A stretch of 64,000 bases of DNA from Apoderus coryli (taxonomy: Eukaryota; Arthropoda; Insecta; Coleoptera; Attelabidae), in NCBI GenBank assembly GCA_911728435.2, contig OU452209.1, forward strand, positions 15,420,869 to 15,484,868. The letters are read 5' to 3'. The number at the start of each line of letters is the position of its first letter. Positions within the stretch are counted from its first letter, which is position 1. A program made the translations under genes and the position numbers. Below the pieces are notes generated by a model. It searched no databases. It was not told the origin of the DNA and worked only from the letters and a program-made list of their open reading frames with translations. Below, one piece after another: positions 46,150 to 58,143 of the stretch.

Positions 46150-46374
46150 TACGTGGAAGCAAATGGGGGCGGCTACTAGGTTCAGCAAGCCTTGATTCCA
46201 GTTCAGAAACCTCAAATCAAACAATGCAAGCATTCCAGCGTAGTTTAAGTGCTAAGGATCCGAAAGATAGACCGAGTTCCTCATCCTCAGTTAGCTCGGG
46301 TAGCCAACCAACTTCAGGATCGGGGAATAAAGTTTTCCCAAAGCTGCAGAAGGTTTCTGGCTCAACAACACCAG
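46150..46374 (+). CDS. eag: eag exon 12: Ser-rich tail with KWGRLLGS motif
   Basis: A 225-base exon with acceptor aatttacag and donor GTATAA. Only the phase fixed by exon 11 is free of stops. It encodes RGSKWGRLLGSASLDSSSET, then a Ser/Gln-rich stretch ending VFPKLQKVSGSTTP. The KWGRLLGS motif fits the tail of Eag-type channels and supports the splice choice. Confidence 0.88.
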
Positions 46375-46422
46375 GTATAAACGATGTATGAACATGCCCT
46401 GTTTAATTTGGTGATTTTTTAG

Positions 46423-46628
46423 CCATAACACGTCAAGACACAATCGATGAGATGGTTGAAGTTGAGCATTCGTCGCATTCAAGGAATTTATCGTTACGGA
46501 AAATGCAGAGTTACGATTGTGGACTTCGAGATCCTTCCACAGCTTCCATGTATCAGACGGCCGTCCCAGAACCAATAGCTGCTACATTGGAATACAAAGA
46601 ATTGATCACCAATCTTATGGATTTTAAA
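46423..46628 (+). CDS. eag: eag exon 13: distal tail
   Basis: A 206-base exon after a 48-base intron. It encodes ITRQDTIDEMVEVE through LRKMQSYDCGLRDPS to EYKELITNLMDFK and ends on a codon boundary at donor GTTAGT. The RQDTIDE motif is shared with insect eag tails, and the final helix leads into the coiled coil of the next exon. Confidence 0.92.
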
Positions 46629-46689
46629 GTTAGTGATGTCTGACATTTAACTATTATCAAATCTGAACTTTTGTATTTGATTTTTAAAG

Positions 46690-46956
46690 GTAGACGTTAA
46701 GCTGGAGATCCAAAAGCTCAATCAAAAAATGAACAAAGTGGAGGAGATGATGGGTGAGATCCTGAAACGCCTAGGCCCGGAAAGTAGTGATTCCAGCAGT
46801 CAATCGCCCAATGATAGACCAAACAAGTCTTCCCGAAACAGTACGCCAACGGAACGGCCTACAGATTTCTTCACGCGTACTGAAGGATCAGGTTTAGGGC
46901 CTGTCATACTGAAGAAGCGACGGTCTAAAACGAGAATGAAAGGTTCAGCGCCACAG
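46690..46956 (+). CDS. eag: eag exon 14: tetramerising coiled coil
   Basis: A 267-base exon opening with VDVKLEIQKLNQKMNKVEEM, a heptad-patterned coiled coil that in Eag channels drives subunit-specific assembly. A Ser/Pro-rich region follows, then GLGPVILKKRRSKTR, the basic motif seen near the end of insect eag. The donor is GTGAGG. The following 51-base intron is in frame and has no stop, so retention would insert 17 residues. Confidence 0.94.
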
Positions 46957-47007
46957 GTGAGGCTCGTTTGCTACAATGACAATTACTATTTTGATTTGAT
47001 CTTTCAG

Positions 47008-47136
47008 ATACCAACTCCATCCACCTGTAAAGCTACGTCCCCAGAAAGTTCCACAGCCAGTCCCACAGAAAGCACCAAAATGCTAGAAGAACATTTACAG
47101 ACCCCGTCCTCTAGGAAACCCAAAGAATTTCTTTAA
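47008..47136 (+). CDS. eag: eag exon 15: C-terminus and stop
   Basis: Last coding exon, after acceptor gatctttcag. It encodes IPTPSTCKATSPESS to SRKPKEFL and stops with TAA. The short hydrophobic C-terminus (EFL) resembles the DFL end of fly eag. An ATTAAA hexamer at 47180 could serve as poly(A) signal, but the real 3' end cannot be fixed. Confidence 0.93.
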   Translation: MPTPSTCKATSPESSTASPTESTKMLEEHLQTPSSRKPKEFL

Positions 47137-47179
47137 CACTAGTTGATAAACATTTTTCTATTAGGTACCTACTTTTTCA

Positions 47180-47185
47180 ATTAAA
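47180..47185 (+). promoter_or_regulatory. possible poly(A) signal of eag
   Basis: ATTAAA 44 bases after the stop codon, in an AT-rich stretch, just before the satellite array begins. It is the common variant of AATAAA. If used, the 3' UTR would be very short; a distal signal inside the repeats is equally possible. Confidence 0.3.
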
Positions 47186-47251
47186 TATTATAATAGAGGT
47201 TTATATTTAGGTATCGTTAATTGAATTCAAATTTCGTATTTTTTGAAACGT

Positions 47252-50170
47252 AGATTCTTTGGTCACAAAAGCACTCTAAACGTTTTGTGCTATAAGGGTG
47301 GTTTCATAAACATTTTTTTGTAAAACAAAATCTTTACAAAACGAATCAGTCAATTCATCGGTCACAAAAGCTTTCATAAAATTCATTGAAATATCTGACT
47401 TAGTCAAGGGAAGTTGTACTCGGCTTCTAGGGGTCGCAAAAAATTCAAACCGAGTGGCTTGGGGACTGCCTTTTGAGTAAAAAACCTAAAAAGTTTTGTG
47501 CACTTTTTTAGAGCAAAATGGTCTTCATGACCTTTGCCTTATGATTTTTTTTTTAGCTCTAATACTTAACGAGAATTCCGCTGACGATAGGGGTGGTTTT
47601 GTAAAGTAAACACTTTTCTACAAGAAAATGGGTTTAATAAAAGTTTTAGAGGATCCAGTCCTGAGCAACTTTGCCTTATAAATTTTTTTTGTAGCTCTAA
47701 TAATTATCGAGTTTTTGTACAAAAATTTTGTAGAAAATTGGCAGGAGTATTTTTGACATTTGATGCTGTAACTCTTTAAGTATTAGAGCTGCAAAAAAAG
47801 TTTATAAGGCAAAGTTGTTCAGCCTTGGACCCCCTAAAACTTTTATAGAAACTATTTTTCTGAAAAAATTTTTTTTACAAAACTAATAAGACGCAAATTG
47901 TCAGTCAATTCATTGGTCACAAAACCACTCGAAAAGCTTTCATAAAATTAATTGAAATATCTGACTTAGTTAAGGGAAGTTGTACTAGGCTTATATTGGC
48001 CGCAAAAAAAATCCAAACAGGGTTGCTCTTGAGTAAAAAACCGAAAAAGTTTTGTGCTATAAGGGTGGTTTCATAAATATTTTTTTAGAGCAAAATGGCC
48101 TTCATAAAAGTTTTAGAGTATCGCTAGCTGGACACCTTTGCCTTATAAATTTTTTTTTAGCTCTAATACTTAACGAGTTGCAGCTATCAAATGACGAGAA
48201 TTCCGCTGACGATAGGGGTGGTTTTGTAAAGTAAACATTTTTCTACAAGAAAATGGGTTTAATAAAAGTTTTAGAGGATTCAGTCCTGAGCAACTTTGCC
48301 TTATAATTTTTTTTTGTAGCTCTAATACTTATCGAGTTTTTGTACAAAAATTTTGTAGGAAATTGCCAGCAGTATTTTTGACATTTGATGCTGTAACTCC
48401 TTAAGTATTAGAGCTGCAAAAAAAGTTTATAAGGCAAAGTTGTTCAGCCTTGGACCCTCTAAAACTTTTATAAAAGCCATTTTTTTGTAAAAAAATGTTT
48501 ACAAAACTAATAAGACGCAAATAAATCAATCAATTCATTGATCACAAAAGCACTCGAAAAGCTTTCCTGAAATTCATTGAAATATCTGAGTTAGTCCAGG
48601 AAAGTTGTACTCGGCTTATAGGGGCGCAAACAAAATGCAAACAGGGTTGCTTGGGGACTGCCTCCTGAGTTTTGTGCTATAAGGTTGGTTTCATAAATAT
48701 TTTGTTTATAGCAAAATGGCTTTTATAACAGTTTTAGAGTATGGAAAGCTGAACACCTTTGCCTTATGAATTTTTGTTTTAGCTCTAATACTTATCGAGT
48801 TTTTGTACAAATATTTTGTAGAAAATTGGCAGGAGTATTTTTGACATTTGATGCTGTAACTCGTTAAGTATTAGAGCTGCAAAAAAAGTTTATAAGGCAA
48901 AGTTGTTCAGCCTTGGACCCCCTAAAACTTTTATAGAAACTATTTTTCTGAAAAATTTTTTTTTACAAAACTAATAAGACGCAAATTGTCAGTCAATTCA
49001 TTGGTCACAAAACCACTCGAAAAGCTTTCATAAAATTAATTGAAATATCTGACTTAGTTAAGGGAAGTTGTACTAGGCTTATATTGGCCGCAAAAAAAAT
49101 CCAAACAGGGTTGCTTGGGGACTGCCTCTTGAGTAAAAAACCGAAAAAGTTTTGTGCTATAAGGGTGGTTTCATAAATATTTTTTTAGAGCAAAATGGCC
49201 TTCATAAAAGTTTTAGAGTATCGCTAGCTGGACACCTTTGCCTTATAAATTTTTTTTTAGCTCTAATACTTAACGAGTTGCAGCTATCAAATGACGAGAA
49301 TTCCGCTGACGATAGGGGTGGTTTTGTAAAGTAAACATTTTTCTACAAGGAAATGGGTTTAATAAAAGTTTTAGAGAATTCAGTCCTGAGCAACTTTGCC
49401 TTATAAATTTTTTTTGTAGCTCCAATACTTATCGAGTTTTTGTACAAAAATTTTGTAGAAAATTGCCAGCAGTATTTTTGACATTTGATGCCGTAACTCG
49501 TTAAATATTAGAGCTGCAAAAAAAGTTTATAAGGCAAAGTTGTTCAGCCTTGGACCCTCTAAAACTTTTATAAAAGCCATTTTTTTGTAAAAAAATGTTT
49601 ACAAAACTAATAAGACGCAAATAAATCAATCAATTCATTGATCACAAAAGCACTCGAAAAGCTTTCCTGAAATTCATTGAAATATCTGAGTTAGTCCAGG
49701 AAAGTTGTACTCGGCTTATAGGGGCGCAAACAAAATGCAAACAGGGTTGCTTGGGGACTGCTTCCTGAGTATAAGACTGAAAAAGTTTTGTGCTATAAGG
49801 GTGGTTTCGTTAACATTTTGTTTAGAGCAAAATGGCATTCATAACAGTTTTAGAGTATCGATAGCTGGACACCTTTGCCTTATGAATTTTTTTGTTAGCT
49901 CTAATACTTAACGAGTTACAGCTATCAAATCACTAGAATTCCGCTGGCGATAGGGGTGGTTTTGTAAGGTAAACATTTGTTTACAAGAAAATGGGTTTAA
50001 TAAAAGTTTTAGAGAATTCAGTCCTGAGCAACTTTGCCTTGTAAATTTTTTTTGTAGCTCTAATACTTATCGAGTTTTTGTACAAAAATGTGTATAAAAC
50101 TGACAGCAGTATTTTTGACATTTGATACCGTGGCTCCAAAGTTGTTCAGCATTAGATTCTCTAAAACTGT
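47252..50170. repeat. Satellite block with 1.1-kb higher-order unit built from inverted arms
   Basis: Two long segments repeat with a spacing of 1100 bases (48052 and 49152; 1088 upstream because of a 12-base gap). Smaller units starting with gtgctataagggtggtttc recur at about 47288, 48053, 48668, 49153 and 49789. Within each unit, caactttgccttataa...tagctctaatacttatcgag is followed by its inverse (aagtattagagctgcaaa...ttataaggcaaagttg), giving a large hairpin with arms of about 55 bases. No convincing protein. Confidence 0.85.
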
Positions 50171-51551
50171 TATTAAGATAATTTCCCTCAAAACAAACAT
50201 CCCTTGAATTTAAGTAAGTGAAATATAATTGGGATTTAAGATGAGGGATTTCGGGGTATTATTTGACCTTAAACTTAGATTTTCTAGGCATGTTGTTGAA
50301 TTTATGCTGGACGTTATCCTGCGAGGCATCACCCTGATCCTCGAATCATCAGAATATTAAGCAGACGTCAGATTTTTAATTGCATTACATACGAGGGCTT
50401 TTTGGTAAGAAAATTCTTACTACCAGACGTCATTTTGTTTGGGAAAGTGACAGAGATTTGAAACTTGCATTAAGGATTATTCAAAATGAAGACCCTTGTA
50501 AATGGCGCTTGATCGCCATTTTAAAAGTTAGAACTGTCAGTTATATGTCAAAAAGTGAACACGTCCAAATTTTGTTTCAAAATCTAAAGCCGTTTTTCAT
50601 AAATCGCAGGATATGATCGAGTGTCATTTTAAATGAACCACCTGGTATACAATATGCTACTAAAGGTAATAATAAAAATATCAAAAAAGAATCTACTTCA
50701 AAAAATACATGCGAATTTGAATTATTGCCTACAAATGAGGAGAAATGAAACAAAAAAATTAATTAGTTCAAATACGTTCCCAAAATCTTTATTTAAAAAT
50801 CTCATTTTTAACGGTGTTGCTTAATAAAGGGACAATTTATTATTAAAATAATAGAATTTCTCGAATATAATTTACAATTATTCATTTTTTGTTACAATAA
50901 ATACTTATTATAATAAGTTTAGAAAACAAACAAATGTAAAAGAGTCCAACCACATTTCTATCATTTGTAAAGGATTTTATTGAATTTATAGTTTTTCCCA
51001 ATAGCCATAGTTTCACTTTGAAACTGGTTGTATGCAAAAACAATTGTTTACCTTTGTTCAGCGAAAGGAAAACTGTTTCTAAAGTCATTTGGGTTTAATC
51101 GTCGTTCTTTTTGATATCCAAAACTTTCAGAAAAAAACCCGTCTAAACAGTTTAAACCAAATATTTCGATATTGTATAGATAGATTTACATGCACAGCAA
51201 TAAAATCAATCTCTTAGCCTAAAAGCACTCAACCATATTCTAAACTAGATAAAACTTGTACATAATACCGCCAGAAATCCTTAATTTAAGGACAATTCAT
51301 GAAATTAACTACATACTTAATTCTATTTTTAGCGAGATTTTTTAAAATTTACTGCAAAAAAAGGTATTTTTATTGCAGTATTCCGGAATCTCCAGCAATC
51401 CGGACGAAATTAAAATATTTTTTATATACATGATGATACGCTGATCACTGAACATATAACGGCATAGAAGTATCACTTTCCCGTGGCCCTTTAATTTCGT
51501 CGGTAACCATTGAAAGCACGGTGAAAAGCGATCCACAGAATTTGTGGAGAT
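50171..51551. other. Intergenic sequence without recognised gene
   Basis: AT-rich. A stretch at 50380-50616 is open for 78 codons but matches no family I recognise. Confidence 0.4.
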
Positions 51552-53466
51552 TTGTTCAGAGCAGAAGGAGTTGTTCGAGAATACCGGGAAGGAGAATGTC
51601 TTTCTAGTCCGGAAGGTATAGTTAATGCATTTGCGACCTTTTTTAGTTCTGTTTATGAACAGCCATCAGAGCGCGTGCCTGCGGTTGGTGTACCGTTTGA
51701 TTCATCAATTTCGGTTGGCATTGTCGATCTTCAGGATGTAATTTCCGCACTGAAAAAACTTAAACTAAAATGACGTCAGGACCTGATAATATACCATCAT
51801 TCTTTTTAAGAGACTGTGCTCATGCCTTCGCTGAGCCACTGCACATTTTGATTAACAAGTCCCTACAGTCTTGCACATTCCCGACTGCTTGGAAGATCTC
51901 TCGTATTTGTCCGGTCTATAAATCTGGTGCTAAAGATCATGTTGAGAATTATCGGCCAATTTCAATTTTGTCTAACTTCTCGAAGATTTTTGAGATGGTC
52001 GTGTATGTGAAAGTATTTAATCAAGTCAAAAATCGCATCTCCCAATATCAACATGGATCTTTTACTGGTCGCTCACCTGTTACCAACCTAACCTGCTTTA
52101 CTCAGGATATATGCTCAGCTCTCAATAATGGCTTACAAGTTGATGCGATATACACTGACTTCTCGAAGGCCTTTGATAGGATCGATCATGCAATACTTAT
52201 GACTAAGCTGGATATCATGGGCTTTCAACACCGTACTGTTTAATTTTTCAATTCTTTTCTATCTGACAGCGAGTAATTTGTCGAATTCAGGAATTTTCGA
52301 TCTTCATCTTTTACTCCTACCAGTGGTGCACCTCAGGGAAGCAATCTAGCTCCACTTTTATTTGCCATCTATGTAAACGACATTGCTGCTGAAGTCACTA
52401 GCGACTATCTTTTGTTCGCCGATGATTTGAAATTGTATAGACCAATTGCTACCGAGGACGACTGCATATGCTTGCAACGGGATCTCGGTAAACTTGAGGA
52501 ATGGTGCATTAGGAACAGGCTTCCGCTCAACGTCAGTAAGTGCAAACTCATGTCATTTACCAGACGACAGAGTGTAATTAGTTTCAATTATACGCTGAAT
52601 GGTGTTGTTCTTGAATCTTGTGAGTCAATAAAGGACTTGGGAGTGATCATGGATAGTGAACTGACGTTTGATACTCATATTGACTCTATTTCACAAAGCG
52701 CGATCCGAATGATGGGTTTTATTCTCCGCTCAACTACTGATTTTCAGGATATTGACTGTCTGCTTCAGCTGTACGTAAGTTTTGTCCGCTCTAGATTGGA
52801 ATATGCCTCTTTTGTATGGTCTCCTTTATACCAGGTACACATCAATAAATTGGAGCGTATTCAAAGAAAATTTTTAAAAATTTTAGCTTTTAAGATCGAT
52901 GGATGTTTCCCAGTCAGGGGCATTGACCATAATATATTGTTAAACAGATTTAATGTTAATTCATTGGTTTTTCGTAGAGATTCGGCTAGTCAAATTTTCC
53001 TGTTTAAGCTTATAAATGGCATAATTGACTCCCCTCGCCTTCTGGAACAACTGCCCTTGAATTTACCGCAATTCTTTTCTCGAACGATGAATTTATTTAG
53101 AGTGCCGCGTTTCAACACCAATTATGCATCGAGATCGCCTCTTTACCGAGCATGCCGAACCTGCGATCGTCTTAATATACATCGATCTGTACATTACTTT
53201 GACGGGTCACTGTGGTCTTTTCGCGCTGGTTTGTATCGGTACTTGAGCACCCTGGACATGTAGAGCGTATGGTGAGTTTGTCGTATGGTGATTTTGTTGT
53301 ATTGTTGTTAACTTTATCTTGCTTTATGGTGTATTTTTCTGAGCTTATGCTTTTTCGATAATTTTTATCAATTATTTAGTATTATTGAGATAATATCCAT
53401 TGTCTAGTAGAATTGTCTTGTTATTGGGTCTTGACCTGTTAGACAATAAAGTATGTATTTATTTAT
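51552..53466 (+). pseudogene. Jockey/CR1-like LINE reverse transcriptase, broken twice
   Basis: Frames 51552-51773, 51770-52243 and 52412-53263 give: LKKLKLKMTSGPDNIPSFFL, WKISRICPVYKSGAKDHVEN, NYRPISILSNFSKIFE, QYQHGSFTGRSPVTNL, IYTDFSKAFDRID, SGAPQGSNLAPLLF (in the break region), FADDLKLYRPIA with both Asp present, EYASFVWSPLYQVHI and a stop at 53263. The 3' end is ttagacaataaagtatgtat followed by a short TTTA-type tail (to about 53466). Same family as 4810-6340. A frameshift at 51770 and a stop near 52243 disable it. Confidence 0.86.
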
Positions 53467-53690
53467 TTAAAAATTGTGTTCAAAAGCGTCCTCAAAGAAC
53501 ACACCCTAGAGGGATAGATCAAAGTCGTAAAAATACATTAATATCGACTTTAAAGCCAATAATCTTAGAGTCACAGTTACAATTGTGGAAATACCAAAGT
53601 GTGAATTGTGAGGAATTCCAAGATGACTTATCAGACTATAACTTGACTGTGCGCAATGGTAACCAGAACAATCCACTTAGCTTAGCGTAG
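53467..53690 (+). other. Unidentified open frame after the LINE tail
   Basis: About 70 codons, KNCVQKRPQRTHPRGIDQSR through LQLWKYQSVNCEEFQ to NNPLSLA and stop. No start codon of its own outside the LINE tail, no recognised domain. It may be a fragment of a host exon or older transposon. Confidence 0.25.
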
Positions 53691-53699
53691 CTACTCTAC

Positions 53700-55724
53700 T
53701 GGCGACTGACCCTTCTACATGTTATATGTTCGGTGACTGTGTTTAGCTGAAGAAAAAAGGGTAAACTTTCCCATTTGTTACAGACTTTCTTCTGGTAATA
53801 TTTTTAGAGGTTCTTAACACATTTCTTTTAAAAATTTGTTTGATTATCTTTAATAAATTATTGCAAACCCAGACGTCCCAAAAATTAGAACACAATTAAA
53901 GTATAAGCTAAATTTTCTAAGTGAACAGGGTGTTTTTAAAGTAATGTTCTGATTCTCATGATTCCATCACTACCAAATGAAGTATCAATTACAAATTGCT
54001 ACAAGGTTGACTCCAATTCTTCGTCGTCGTGTTTGCGGCGTTGCCAATTGTAGAGAATGAACATTTTTGAAATAATTATTATAATACCTGATAAATAAAT
54101 CCATCTTTACTACTGCAGAATTGTACACTACTTCTTAGTTTTTGCAAACAACAAACTCCTAAAACGATATTTTCGCATACTTATTGAATACACTAAAAAC
54201 ACAACAGATTTCCGAGAAGTAGATACACTAAATGCACACTTTTTTAATATTCACTGATGCCGATTTATTTTAAATTTAACGAAATATTAAACTATGATAG
54301 CCAGTTGTAGCGGCGCTGTCTTATAATACTTGATCAATAACAATCAATCTGGAATACTCCAAATTGTAGATAATTTCTTCGTTTTTACAAACTTCTAGAA
54401 CGATATTTTCGCATTCTGAACACACAAACACTAACTAAACATTGCCGGTAGCACACTAAACCCCAGATAAGTAAAACTAGTACTTACTTATCTGGGACAA
54501 AAATGTAAAATGCCTGTTTAATTTTAATTTATTTAAATCCTTATTTCCAATCGGGACGAAAATGTAAACACAAAAATAATAAAATATCGGTTAATAGGTT
54601 AATAACCGTCCATGACACCTGCATGATCTATTGTGCAGAGACGTCATCTGTCAACCAACAGCCTAACGTGTTGCCAAGTTTATAACACACATATTAAGCT
54701 TTTTATTTTGAGTAAAAAAATAACTTATTCAAACTCAATGTATATTGTGTATCGAGCCATATTATGCTACTTTTAATCCTTGACCTCCGCATGTGCTTTG
54801 CATATGTATACCACGTTCGCAAGAAATTCCTCACAAATTTCTCAGATCAGATTGGCTGATGTGGCATCTCACCTACCACTCGCCCTCACTTGAAATTTTT
54901 TTTAAAGGAACGTGAAATTCCTCACGTAACTATGTTTGATTTAACATTACATTAAAAATCGTGGAAAAATAGACGTTAGAAATTGCGCATTACATACTTT
55001 ACATCTTAGGCAGAATAAAGTACACATATGATAAAACGGGTTGCCTACGTACCTACACTAAACAAAAATTTTGTCGGAAATATTATAAATATGAATATAT
55101 TATGAAATAACGTAGATATTAATGATGTGATGAATGGTGAATCACCAGATTTGGAAGCCAAGAGAACTAAGAATATTTAGCGCCTATTGACTATGGCTTT
55201 TTTTGGCCAAATCTGGCAAGCTTGCATTCACGAATAATTATTATGCAAGTTTTGTCATTATCGATCGAGTTTGTTATTGAAATTTGAACAATCGATATCG
55301 TACATTTTCATCCGATAAAATGGTAATATTTTTAATATAAATACAACAATAACTAGAAACTACACTAATGTTAATAAATACCGATGTGTGATCCGATACA
55401 TTGGCGCTATCGTTGGCAAAGCCCAGCGGTATATCCAATCAAATATTTTGATATATCTGCTAAACGAAATCATCGGCAATATACTTTTTAAATTTTAATG
55501 TAATATATTGTTATAATGAAGCGTAAATTGTCGATGTGACTATGGATATTTTTTATTCCGATATATCCATATTTCGATAATATCCATATGGCGATGTTTT
55601 CTTTTGTCATTTGTCATCGCGTTTTTGACGTTGAATTATTATATTACTTTATTGATTTGTGAATGTTTGAAAATTGAATTGAATTATTGAAAAACGCGGA
55701 ATTAACAGACATGGTAATAATATT
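53700..55724. other. Intergenic sequence without recognised gene
   Basis: AT-rich. It contains a hairpin at 54464-54498 (ccagataagtaa against ttacttatctgg). Nothing else is supported. Confidence 0.4.
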
Positions 55725-56090
55725 ATACCTATGGGAAATGCAAAGAAAGAGCAAATCGGGCGGCAGTGGAATACTGGAGACGTTTTCCAAATAGGAAAGA
55801 CATGCCTAATCTAATCCTCCCACATTTGTAAATGTTGTAAGTACAACGTTTGTGAGATAGTGATACATTGCAAGCTCAAACGGGTGGACAAGGAGGACAA
55901 AATAATTTAGAACATGTAGTGGCTGTACTAAATTTAATAGAGGAGGAACCCTCCATAAGTACTACGGAGATTGCAAAAAGATTGGGAATATCTCAGAACA
56001 AGGAGGATTCTGAAGGAGAACGGGTTTCAACCGTATCTCGTACAAAAGGTACAGGCACGTAGTTCAGTGATTAAGCGCATAAACAAGTGT
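55725..56090 (+). pseudogene. Tc1/mariner-type transposase N-terminal remnant
   Basis: Through frame breaks: ANRAAVEYWRRFPNRKDMPN, then in another frame NLEHVVAVLNLIEEEPSIST with TEIAKRLGISQ (a helix-turn-helix), then FQPYLVQKVQA. This order (RRFPNR segment, homeodomain-like HTH, YxxQxVQAL segment) is that of arthropod transposases related to DUF4817 proteins. The catalytic half is missing. Confidence 0.65.
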
Positions 56091-57365
56091 GGTGAAGTTG
56101 TAACCTTTTGAATTAGAGAAAACACTTCTTTACTCAATCAATGCTAGAACCATTCTAATCTCAAAGTCCTTTTTCCTTTCCAGAATTGCCTCATAAAAGT
56201 TACATAGTAGGTAATACAAAATGAAAATAAACCAATCAGGCCCATTTTACAATATATACCCAAATACATTTACAGGGTGAGAACATTACAAAATAAGATA
56301 CATTTTTATTTGTATGTCGACTTTAATAAAGATTCTTATGTTTGGATGTCGCGACTGGACAAAAACCCATAATTTTTTATTCGCCCGTTATATATATTAT
56401 TTTGATATGGGAAACCGTGACGCCTTCCAACTAGCTTTTTGTATATAATAAAAAATGTTCGACATTTAATTTGCTTGAAGATATATCGATGATTTTGAGT
56501 GTTTAGACCCGGTATTTCCAACATGTCATTCTTCGAATAAGAAAAAAGGTTGTTTTTTTAGGTACCTCACAATTCCTTTAGGCAAAGATAATACTTGTAT
56601 TACTTGCAGATGTTGTAAAACCCATATCAATGGAAGATAAGATAAATAGAAAACATACCCTTAAATTTTATGACTGAGTTTAGAACATTTGTATACAATC
56701 TACATAAATAATATTCCCAAACTAATATAAACCATAAAACTCAGACATAACCACAGGGCCGGCCAACAGTAAATTCCATTGTCCGTCCGTTTTATTACAA
56801 AGTTAACGGTGGCCTCTTTGAACATTTGCTGTTGTAGTGCTTTGAAGTGCTAGTGTTATTTGCATTTGTGTGTTTTTTGTTGCCCTTTGGGGTTTTCCTA
56901 ACGGATGGGATCCACCTTGTGATCGTCGAGCTGAGTACCTGACATTAAACAAGAAGAGTGGACGAGGTAAATCAAGCGGTCCCCAGGAAGTTCAATCATC
57001 AAATCATGGCGACATGGCATGGCATGTTAGACCTATCCGAAAGGTAGGAGCTTACATAATATTTGATATTTCGTATGATTGAAGTCACATAATCATCTAC
57101 ATTTTCTAAATAACTTTCTTACATTAAATGCTCTGTAAATCGATACACTTGGCAACATGGCGCTGTATCATAACCTTTAAGCTAATGTCTAATTTAAACT
57201 TCAGTTGGGCAGGCGTTCATAGGCGTCGTAAAAAGGGAGTTTAACATGATTTACAAAAAAATTATTTTCAGCCTTAATAAAAATGTTGGAAATTTTTTGA
57301 ATGGCGATTCTGTTAAATCTTATTTTTCTCTACCTCTAGTTAAAATTTTTGTACTGAGTCATAGT
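56091..57365. other. Intergenic sequence without recognised gene
   Basis: AT-rich with one MITE-type end (tttacagggtgagaac near 56271). No coding region is supported. Confidence 0.4.
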
Positions 57366-57369
57366 TCAC

Positions 57370-57745
57370 CCTGTAGTTTGGAAGAGCAAAAACTTTTTTA
57401 TTTGTAGATTTAGAAGAAAAAGTCATTCTTTATAAAAACGTCTACTTGTGTCAAAACTACAATTTCGAGTAGGAAATTTACGATTACTATACAGGGTATA
57501 TCAAAATTAACATTTTTAATTATGTTGATTTTCTTGTTTTTTTTTTTAATTTTATTATTTTAATAGTAGCTATGAAATTAACCACTTTGAGAAAAAAGTA
57601 TATTAGTGTTTTTTTGCACAATTGGTGTAATAAATCACGGTTTTGAAAATATTTTCATAAAATTAAAAAAAAACAAAAAAATCAAAATCATTAAAAATGT
57701 TATTTTTGGTATGCCCTGTATAGTAATCGTAAATTTGGCATCGCT
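57370..57745. repeat. Repeat with internal inversion, related to 11020-11290
   Basis: 57370-57620 is an inverted copy of 11020-11290 (word tcattctttataaaaacgtc), and 57640-57745 repeats part of it in the opposite direction (gtatagtaatcgtaaatttg). The whole can fold back on itself. Confidence 0.7.
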
Positions 57746-57980
57746 TAATTATCCTTATTTCATTTGGAGACCAATATCCATGAGAAATGCAATTTTACTT
57801 ATAAAAAACAACCTGTTTATAATAAATCTTGATCAATTTTTATGATCGCGTATACAAAGTTATTCTCTAACTATTCTGCAACTTTTTTTTTATGTAAAAC
57901 TATAATAAAACTTCATTCCTACCGTGTGTTGTTCTATCTGCAAGTTAATTGGAAATAAGACACATGGTACAAATGAAAAC

Positions 57981-58143
57981 TACAGGGATGTCCATTGAAA
58001 ATTTTTGCATGTGCTAAAAAAAATCGTATTTAAGGAGGTTGAATTTATGGTTCAAGGTCACGACATTCTAATCTTAAATGATAAGGATAAATGACGCATA
58101 ATGAAAACAAACACAAAAAAAGTGTTTAATGGACACCATGTAT
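57981..58143. mobile_element. MITE of about 160 bases
   Basis: The left end tacagggatgtccattg and the right end taatggacaccatgta are inverted repeats of the ITm/MITE kind common in insect genomes. Confidence 0.65.

Larger units (their letters stand above)
1411..47136 (+). other. eag: eag gene: ether-a-go-go (KCNH1-type) voltage-gated K+ channel, 15 coding exons, 5' end outside the window
   Basis: Tetrameric plasma-membrane K+ channel that sets excitability in neurons and muscle. Fifteen exons join in matching phase to encode 991 residues plus stop. By residue from 1412: second half of PAS domain about 1-70, linker 71-135, S1 to S6 about 145-410 with an S4 rich in Arg/Lys ([15 protein letters not shown]) and the filter SVGFGN typical of the EAG/ERG group, C-linker about 410-465, cyclic-nucleotide-binding homology domain about 465-600, conserved basic segment to 655, variable Ser-rich tail, and a tetramerising coiled coil (DVKLEIQKLNQKMNKVEEMM) at 862-881. 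The family is usually about 1000-1200 residues in insects; roughly 70 N-terminal residues are missing off the left edge. Every junction has GT-AG ends. The gene appears intact. Introns 1, 2, 3, 5, 7 and 8 are full of mobile DNA, whereas the last seven exons are packed into 1.9 kb. Identification is from recalled insect eag sequence features, not a search. Confidence 0.96.

Noticed and set aside
45896..46195. Single open frame reading through eag exon 11 and its intron
   Set aside because: It leaves the phase needed for KWGRLLGS in the next exon and ends in a stop. The spliced reading (exons 11 and 12) keeps the frame to the real C-terminus.
48052..49334. Two identical 60-codon frames, 1100 bases apart
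   Set aside because: They result from duplication of the satellite block. The peptide resembles no protein and the other units do not keep the frame.
54464..54498. Hairpin ccagataagtaa/ttacttatctgg as terminator or microRNA
   Set aside because: A single 12-bp perfect palindrome with no transcript context; too short for a microRNA precursor.
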